Shown here in pieces: positions 58,350 through 64,000 of a stretch of DNA of 64,000 nucleotides (position 1 is the first letter of the stretch; each line of letters starts with the position of its first letter). The notes beneath the pieces were generated by a model. It was given only the letters and a program-made list of their open reading frames with translations. It was not told the origin of the DNA and searched no databases. Position numbers and translations under genes: made by a program. The DNA is from CAVVZJ01 sp963752755 (lineage in GTDB: Bacteria > Planctomycetota > Planctomycetia > Isosphaerales > Isosphaeraceae), in NCBI GenBank assembly GCA_963752755.1, contig CAVVZJ010000001.1, positions 1,426,001 through 1,490,000 on the forward strand. Reading direction: 5' to 3'.

Positions 58350-59278
58350 TCACAAGGTCGTCTCGTCGTTGGGACAGCCTTCGGGGGCGCAGGGAAGGAG
58401 GAATTCGCCCACGACCTGGGCCAGTAACTCGGCGTGGGTGAAGTGGGGTTGGTGGCCGACGGTCGGCAGGAGCAGGCCGTGGGCCCCGGGAAGCAGGGAA
58501 GCCACCTCGTCGAAGAGGTGGCGGGCGATGATGCGGTCCTCGTAGCCCTGGAGGACCAGCGACCTCGACCGGGATCTGGGGGAGGATCGGACGCAGGTCG
58601 AGGATGGGCGAGCAGGTCGAGCCGGTGGGCCATGCCGGCGATGGAGGTCTGGGCGTTCTGGTCGAGGTAATAGGTCCAGCGGTCGGCGAGCAGGGCGGGG
58701 AATTGGCACTGGTTGTTCCAGGCGAGAACGCGTTCGCGGAAGGGCAGGCGAGCGGCTCGGCCAGGGATGCGGCGGCCGAACCAGAGGGCGAGACGCTCGG
58801 CGGCGAGTGAATCGGCGGTGGGCGAAGGCCCCCTGGACCGCCGCCCGGGGGAAGCGGCGGGGCTCGCGGTGGAGGGCGGCGAGCGTGACCGTCGTTCCGA
58901 AGGACAGGCCGAAGAGGAAGACGCGGCCGAGCTTGAGGTGGTCGATCAGGCCGAAGAGGTCGGAGACGAGGTCGGCGTGGCGGATCCGGTCGAAGGTCGG
59001 GCGCCGTCGCCGGGGTTCTCGCCGGGGTAGTCGTAGAGGATCGTCTGGAAGCGGGCGGCGAGGCGGTTGAGGGTAATCGCGTAACCGCGATAGGTGGAGG
59101 CGATGCCGGGGACGAGGATCAAGGGGGGGCCTTCCCCGAGCACCCGGTACGTCATCCGGTAGCGCGGACCGGCCCAGACGCCAACCTCGGCGCGGCGGTC
59201 GTACTCGGTAACCTCGCGGAGCATGTCGGCCGGGGCAGGGCAGGGGGGGCGAATGGCGGCATCGGCAGGATCGGGCAT
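58350..59278 (-). pseudogene. Alpha/beta-hydrolase, about four frameshifts
   Basis: The reconstructed protein of about 309 residues begins near ATG 59278 (MPDPADAAIRPPCPAPADML). It runs YRVLGEGPPLILVPGIASTY, then FQTILYDYPGENPGD. After a shift at about 58998 comes GRVFLFGLSFGTTVTLAALH, with the nucleophile Ser in GLSFG. Shifts at about 58805, 58603 and 58563 lead to LVLQGYEDRIIARHLFDEV and PTVGHQPHFTHAELL, with the likely Asp and His of the triad. The substrate is unknown. Upstream TTG at 59350 could be an alternative start. Confidence 0.72.
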
Positions 59279-59353
59279 CGGGTAGGTCAGGGGTTTTGGG
59301 GAGAGTGAGGAAAGATCAGGGCTTCCGCCGTCACTTCCCTCGTGGATCAAAGC

Positions 59354-60648
59354 TCAAATTCGCCGAGATGCCGTTCCGTTATCGTTAAGGCCGAGGGTGC
59401 TCGGGTCATTCGATTCGAGGGCGAGGCTGGCGAAGGTGACGCCGCAATTGCGGTCGGCACTGACTGCCTGGTCGTAGCGGAGAAGCCGGCCACGAGCGGG
59501 ACCGATGGCGTGGAGCAAGGTGTAGGTCGCGGCCAGGCCGCAGACGCGGTAGCGGTTCTCGACCTGGCGGCGGCCGTTCGGAACCAGCCGGCGGGGTGGC
59601 CGAGGGAGGCGTGGTCGAGCAGGGTCGCGTCGAAGCGGCGGATCTCGTCCAGAAATGGCGCCGAGAGACGATCGGGGTCGCCGAACTCGGGGCCGACGTG
59701 GCAGAGGTCGATGCCGCCGATGTAGGCGACCTTGCGGCCACAGGAGCTTCGGCGTTGCGGAGGGCCTGGATGAAGCGGCGGACGTCGGGGTCGTCGATCG
59801 GGTCGATCCCATCGAGCATCAGGTCGTTGAAAGGAGCCGACGAGGATCGGGACGATCGCGAAGTCGCGGCGGCCGGCGAGGAGGTACTGGAGGAAGACGA
59901 CCTGGAACTCGATGGAGTGCTCGGTCCGGTGGGTCAGCTCGTCCTCGAAGAACTGGTCGCCGGCCGCTTCGGCGAGACGATCGACGAAGTCGCGGTCGGT
60001 CCGGGCGACACCCAGCGGCGTGGCGAAGTCCTTGCGGGTCAGCACGAAGCGGCGACGGCTGTACTGGTGGGCCACGCCGAGGATGACGAAGAGGTCGGCG
60101 TTGGAGCGTTCCATCAGCTCCTTATAGGCCCAGGTGTAGGTCGGGCCGCCGCGGTAGTAGTCGATGTGAGGACTCAGGACGGCGCGGAGGGTTCTCGACG
60201 AGCCGTTGCGGTGGTGGGAATCGGCGGGAAGCCCGGAACCGCGTGGGTCGGTGAAGTAGCTGGCGAGCTGATCGCGGAGCTCGCGCTCGGAACCGGCGTA
60301 GGAACGACCGGCGTGAGACGCAGGACGAACGGCCTCGCGGCGGTAGCGCTCGAAGAAGTCGCCGAAGGTGGGGCCCTCCAGGAGCATGGCGCGATCGAGC
60401 AGGGCGACGAGGTCATCCAATTCGGTCGTCGCGAGTGGCTGGCCGGTCTGGCTCAGGACGTGTTCCCGGATCGCTCCGAGGGTGTTCTCGCCATTGAAAT
60501 GGCGGACGACCCAGAGGTAGCCATCGAGCGGGACCAGCACCGGGCCGTTGGCGACGCCGAGCGGGTCGGAGAGGGCGACGAAGGGACGGCCCTCGTGGTC
60601 GAGTCGCTGGGCGTGCAAAGGACGGAGCTTCGGGCGATCGAGCGTCAT
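59354..60648 (-). pseudogene. MEMO-family protein (AmmeMemoRadiSam system protein B) with N-terminal extension, about three frameshifts
   Basis: The protein starts at ATG 60648 (MTLDRPKLRPLHAQRLDHEG). The first 115 residues form a small domain reminiscent of PqqD-like modules (HFNGENTLGAIREHVLSQTG). The MEMO domain follows: AVLSPHIDYYRGGPTYTWAY, LFVILGVAHQYSRRRFVLTR, LTHRTEHSIEFQVVFLQYLL, then GGIDLCHVGPEFGDP and CGVTFASLALES. The conserved His and Cys residues of the MEMO metal site are present. Shifts lie at about 59832, 59742 and 59578. The usual AMMECR1 and radical-SAM partners are not in the window. Confidence 0.75.
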
Positions 60649-61140
60649 GGCCGCGGCCCCGAGGTGTGTCCGACCGGGCGCATCGCAAGGGACGGTCGTC
60701 GCGTCGGTCGCCCGGGGACGTGCCTGGCTAGTCGCGGTTCATTCTCCGAGGTCGAGCTCGTGACGTCAAGCGAGCTGCCGCGGACCCCTTGGGGAAGGCC
60801 CGATCAGGGGCCAGGTGCGAATCGGAGGCGCCGCGTCCTGCGGTCGAATCGGGAGCATGGTGCGGAGCCTCGTCGGGACTTCCTCGGGACGGCAGGCCGA
60901 ATCCAGGTTAGCAAGCCCCATGCCGCGGCATTTTGATTTCTTGCAACAGACGGCCTCCTTGGAGTTTGCGTCATCCTGGGTGTCGAGGCGCAGCGGAACG
61001 ACTGCCTCCTGGATGAGCGTGGATCGCCACCGGGTCGCGCACCGGACGTCTCCATCTTGGACCGCCAGACTTGCCGGGAAGGTTTCCGGGATGTTCCCGG
61101 AGCCGTCATACGGAACGGTCGTCCGCCAGGTCCGCCGTGC
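60649..61140. other. Intergenic region with a perfect palindrome
   Basis: No gene is supported. A 12-base perfect palindrome ATGCCGCGGCAT lies at 60921-60932, next to TTTTGATTTCTTGCAAC. Several GGGACG and CGGGAT words near 61080-61130 resemble the GGACG words inside the adjoining repeat, so the element may extend upstream. Confidence 0.4.
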
Positions 61141-61425
61141 CGCTTTTTTTGACAGCAAGCGATGACTGGGACGGCCTGACGACGCTGTATGGACGCTTCG
61201 GGGACGCTTCCGGGACGACGGCAGGACGCCAGTGGGACGCTCGGGAACGTTCTGGTCGCCACGCCATAACTCAGGTAGAATAAAAGACTAAAGGCGTCAT
61301 TTTTCCTATTTTGAAGTTCGTTCGGCGCGGGGACGCAGGGAAGCGTCGCATTGTGCCTTCGAGCGAGCGGTCGGTTCGAAGGAGACCGGATTGCCAGGGA
61401 GGCAGCGTTAATTATAGCACACACT
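61141..61425 (+). repeat. Dispersed non-coding element, copy 3
   Basis: This plus-strand copy starts CGCTTTTTTTGACAGC, then TGACTGGGACGG. Five or more GGACGC or GGGACG words follow between 61166 and 61250. An AT-rich patch follows (61275-61305), then CCTATTTTGAAGTTCGTTCG (61305-61324). It ends with TTGCCA (61391-61396) and GTTAATTATAGCACAC (61407-61422). The block-to-core distance is 114 bases. It points at the TIGR03009-like gene at 61698. Confidence 0.75.
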
Positions 61426-61697
61426 CGGGTAGCTGGCACGGAGAACCTTCGCGACGTCTCAGCGCGAGGCCAAGCCGTTTCCGCTCGGGTCGAGAGCGGC
61501 GGAAGCCACCGGGGGTACTCGGGTCGAAGACAGCGCTGGGTCGGTCGCGGGAAGTGGGCCGGCTGATCTGGTCCGATCGGGAGATCTCTGGTATCGTCCC
61601 GAGCGACTGGCCGGAACAGGAACCGTCCACGTCCTGCGCGGGGAGCCAGGCGGGCGGCGGCGCAGGAGTCGCGGAGAATCACGGAGGAGAATCGGCC
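61426..61697. other. Leader region downstream of repeat copy 3
   Basis: The open frame covering this stretch is arginine-rich and lacks protein character. GGAGGAGA at 61683-61690 is the ribosome site for the ATG at 61698. If the repeat core is the promoter, the leader is about 275 bases long. Confidence 0.4.
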
Positions 61698-62687
61698 ATG
61701 CGACGGAACGTCTGGAGGCGATGGCTCCCCTCGGTTGTCGCGGGGTTCCTGGCGGGCTTGCCCGCGTCGGGAAGTGGACAGGTTCCGCGGACGCCGCAGG
61801 CTCGGCCGGCGACGCCACGGCCAGCGGCCGGTCAGCCGGTCGCCGGTCAGGCACCCGCACAGGCGGCCTCGCCGCGTCAGGTCGATCCGGCCGCGGCGCG
61901 GAGGATGGAGCAGTTGCTGATCGAGTGGGAACGGCGGAGCCAGGCGGACGTGAGCCTCTACGCCGAGTTCACGCGAACGGACAAGTCGGTCGAGTTCCCG
62001 AGGCCGCGGCAGTTCCGGGGGATGGCCCTGCTGCACCGGCCGAACCGGGCCTGCCTGAATTTCGAGGAGATCGTGGACGGCAAGCCGCGGTTCCATGAGC
62101 GGATCGTGGCGACCGGCGACGAGGTCTATCACTTCCAGGGGCCGACCAAGCAGGTCTTCGTCTATCCGCTGGCGGAGGACCAGCGGCGCCGGGCGCTGGA
62201 GGAGGGCCCCTTGCCGTTCATGTTCAACATGCGAGCGGCCGCGGCCAAGGAGCGTTTCCAGATGGATCTGCTCCAGGAGCTGGCCGCCACCAAGGAACAG
62301 CCGGCGCGAAGTTTGATTCGCATCATCCCGCTGCTCCGGATCGACCGCGAGGAATACATCGAGGCTCGGGTGGTGCTCAATCTGGAGACGTTCCTGCCGA
62401 TGGCGCTGGTGCTCACGTTGCCCAACGGCAAGGACTCCAAGACGTTCATCTTCAACAAGATCGAGCGCAACGGCCAGAACAACCCGGCCACCCGCGAGAA
62501 CAACTACAACGGCAAACTGATGGCGGCCGACTTCCAGAAGAACTACGGCTACAAGGTGATCATCAATCCCGACAGCCTTGGAGCCGAACAACCCGCCGCT
62601 CCGGCCGGAGCCCGGCTTCCGTCGGCGAACCGTCCGGCTGCTCAGCCGGCGATGCGTCCGGGAGCGGCCTCGGGACGTCGGAACTGA
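61698..62687 (+). CDS. Exported planctomycete protein, TIGR03009-like
   Basis: A 329-residue protein from ATG 61698 with a strong GGAGGAGA site. A signal peptide (MRRNVWRRWLPSVVAGFLAG) precedes a Pro/Ala/Gln-rich linker, then one folded domain: RRMEQLLIEWERRSQADVSL, FRGMALLHRPNRACLNFEEI, FHFQ-like VYHFQGPTKQVFVYPLAED and DREEYIEARVVLNLETFLPM. The strand pattern resembles LolA-like lipoprotein carriers, and the domain matches what I recall of the planctomycete-specific TIGR03009. Repeat copy 3 is upstream and a strong hairpin ends the unit at 62720-62759. Confidence 0.75.
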   Translation: MRRNVWRRWLPSVVAGFLAGLPASGSGQVPRTPQARPATPRPAAGQPVAGQAPAQAASPRQVDPAAARRMEQLLIEWERRSQADVSLYAEFTRTDKSVEFPRPRQFRGMALLHRPNRACLNFEEIVDGKPRFHERIVATGDEVYHFQGPTKQVFVYPLAEDQRRRALEEGPLPFMFNMRAAAAKERFQMDLLQELAATKEQPARSLIRIIPLLRIDREEYIEARVVLNLETFLPMALVLTLPNGKDSKTFIFNKIERNGQNNPATRENNYNGKLMAADFQKNYGYKVIINPDSLGAEQPAAPAGARLPSANRPAAQPAMRPGAASGRRN

Positions 62688-62719
62688 TACGGAATGGCCT
62701 GGATCGGTTGCCCTTGCCA

Positions 62720-62759
62720 GGAGTCGGCCCGACTTCCGTCGGTCAGTCGGGCCGACTCC
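62720..62759 (+). terminator. Strong terminator-like hairpin
   Basis: Arms 62720-62734 and 62745-62759 are perfect reverse complements over 15 bp with a 10-base loop, 33 bases after the stop of the TIGR03009-like gene. No T-tract follows. Confidence 0.7.
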
Positions 62760-63178
62760 GGTTTCGAAACGTGGCGATTCCGTAACCATTCCGAGGATCG
62801 GTGCGTCGTCGAAGACGCGACGCACCCGACACTGGGGGCCATCACCGGATTCGGCGGAACGATGACGCGATTCCAAACAAGCCGGTAGGATTCGCGTCGC
62901 GGGACCGACCGGGACCACGAGATCGGCCGGGGAACTCCGTGCCGGAACGACGTCCTCCCGAGCCTGGCTTGCGGGGGTCGCGGTGAAGTGGAGGGAAGAG
63001 TCGGAAGGCGGGTTCCCGGTGTCGCTTCGAGACGGGTTGGTCAGGAAGGACGCCGGGTGGGTGATCTGTCGCGAGAATGCTCACCAGGCGGTGGTAGGGC
63101 AACCCACTGCCCGCGGGGGGGAGTGGCGTCGTTCTCGTTACAGATCGAGCAATCATCCTGACGCGGTCGTGCTGCAAA
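62760..63178. other. Intergenic region
   Basis: GC-rich spacer between the terminator and the next promoter. Frames on both strands were checked and none looks like a gene. Confidence 0.35.
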
Positions 63179-63207
63179 TTGACTCGCCTTCACCGCGGGC
63201 TTATAAT
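63179..63207 (+). promoter_or_regulatory. Near-consensus sigma70 promoter
   Basis: TTGACT (63179-63184) and TATAAT (63202-63207) are separated by exactly 17 bases. It is the best promoter match in the window and lies about 168 bases before the ATG at 63375. Confidence 0.75.
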
Positions 63208-63374
63208 CCCGCGGGTGGGAGGCACCCCACCGAACCCCTCCCCCCGCCCTCTGCGCCGCGACGCCGGGCGGTCCCGACGGCCGAACGAGGCGTCCCCTCG
63301 ACGCCGCGAACTCCGGAGCGTCGGCCGCGGCAGGATGTGGCAGCGGTTCAACCGGAGGGAGTCCTCAACTAGTC

Positions 63375-64000
63375 ATGTCCAGATCGCTCTGCGCCTTGAT
63401 CCGACTGGCGACGCTCCTGGGCCTCGCCGCGATCGGCCTGGGACCCACCCCCGCGCAGGAAGCAAAAGCGCCTGCCGAGGCGAAGACGGACGGCCAGTTC
63501 TTCACGATCACTGAGCCGATCACCGACGCGGTCATCGAGGAAATCCGCCTCTCAGCCAAGCCTTACGTCGACCGGCTGGCCGAGAAGGGGGTCCGGCCGA
63601 TCCTCGTCTTCGAGTTCCTCCCGGGGGATGCTCAGCCCGGGCAGACGTCGGCGGGCAATGCCACCGACCTGGCCGATTTCCTCTCCCTGGAACTCGGCGG
63701 AGCCGAACAGACGATCGCCTACGTGCCCAAGCCTCTCCGCGGCTACGCCACGCTCGGCGTCCTGGCCTGCGACGAGGTGGTCATGGGAGAGCAGGCGAGC
63801 CTCGGGCCGATCGCTCCCGAGGGCCAGCCGATCAGCGACGCGGCCCGTGGCATGGTCAACACCCTGGCCAGTCGCAAGGGTCGCGATCCCGACTTGCTGC
63901 TCGGCATGCTGGAGCCGTCACTCGACCTTCGCGAAGTGCGGACGGCTGACCGGCAGGTCCACTTCGTGCTCGCCGAGAACCTGGATGCGTTCCGCAAGAC
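63375..64000 (+). CDS. ClpP/SppA-class (NfeD-type) periplasmic protein, 3' end outside window
   Basis: The frame from ATG 63375 is open to the window edge (208 codons). A signal peptide (MSRSLCALIRLATLLGLAAI, cut after PAQ) precedes a ClpP-fold domain: PILVFEFLPGDAQPGQTSAG, ATDLADFLSLELGGAEQTIA, VPKPLRGYATLGVLACDEVV and MGEQASLGPIAPEGQPIS. This matches the N-terminal protease-like part of NfeD-class membrane proteins. The GxSAG serine motif expected before ACDE is not evident (it reads GYATLG), so activity is in doubt. The 63179-63207 promoter drives it. Confidence 0.75.
   Translation, partial: MSRSLCALIRLATLLGLAAIGLGPTPAQEAKAPAEAKTDGQFFTITEPITDAVIEEIRLSAKPYVDRLAEKGVRPILVFEFLPGDAQPGQTSAGNATDLADFLSLELGGAEQTIAYVPKPLRGYATLGVLACDEVVMGEQASLGPIAPEGQPISDAARGMVNTLASRKGRDPDLLLGMLEPSLDLREVRTADRQVHFVLAENLDAFRK

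Overview
The window looks like a chromosomal segment of a high-GC planctomycete, most likely from the Isosphaeraceae side of the phylum; this lineage call is an inference. The signs are a paired DUF1501 protein and DUF1549/DUF1553 cytochrome, an exported protein whose N-terminus carries an LESRTLM motif, a TIGR03009-like protein, a TAT-exported Gfo/Idh oxidoreductase, three Hanks-type kinases, and an LptD-like outer-membrane protein. No rRNA, tRNA, CRISPR array, transposase or phage gene was seen.

Layout. 1-9.9 kb: HAD hydrolase, Ser/Thr kinase, a fused diadenylate cyclase/YbbR protein, a CobD/HisC-like aminotransferase with a TIGR01777-type epimerase, an acyl carrier protein with a damaged AP-superfamily phosphodiesterase, and a polysaccharide export lipoprotein. 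10-20 kb: YchF-like GTPase, a MoxR/DUF58/transglutaminase operon, and the DUF1501 plus cytochrome pair. 20-29 kb: zinc-ribbon membrane protein, a long FAD/Fe-S oxidoreductase, the LptD-like protein and a DgkA-type kinase. 29-36 kb: a compact peptidoglycan-recycling operon (murQ, MurNAc/GlcNAc kinase, NamZ) followed by a small molybdopterin-domain protein, then an Hsp70/DUF2760 pair. 36-45 kb: LESRTLM protein, FabH, IspH, and a beta-helix protein with three WLGQDG repeats. 45-57 kb: giant kinase-ATPase-TPR regulator, catalase-like and acetoacetate-decarboxylase-like genes, sulfotransferase, a peroxiredoxin-kinase fusion, and a Gfo/Idh oxidoreductase. 57-64 kb: small unknown proteins, alpha/beta hydrolase, MEMO-family protein, TIGR03009-like protein and the start of a ClpP/NfeD-class protein.

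Three things stand out. (1) A 2-Cys peroxiredoxin is fused directly to a Ser/Thr kinase (54025-55398), a candidate redox-responsive kinase. (2) A dispersed non-coding element of about 290 bp occurs three times (20165-20461 minus, 40201-40490 plus, 61141-61425 plus). Each copy ends in a conserved promoter-like core pointing at a gene 190-310 bp away. (3) A 20-bp perfect inverted repeat covers the likely start codon of the LptD-like gene.

Caution: at least 40 apparent single-base frameshifts interrupt otherwise well-conserved genes across the whole window, while many long genes are intact. I read this mainly as uncorrected indels in the assembly, not real gene decay. Coordinates of frameshifted genes span the whole reconstructed gene, and frameshift positions are approximate.
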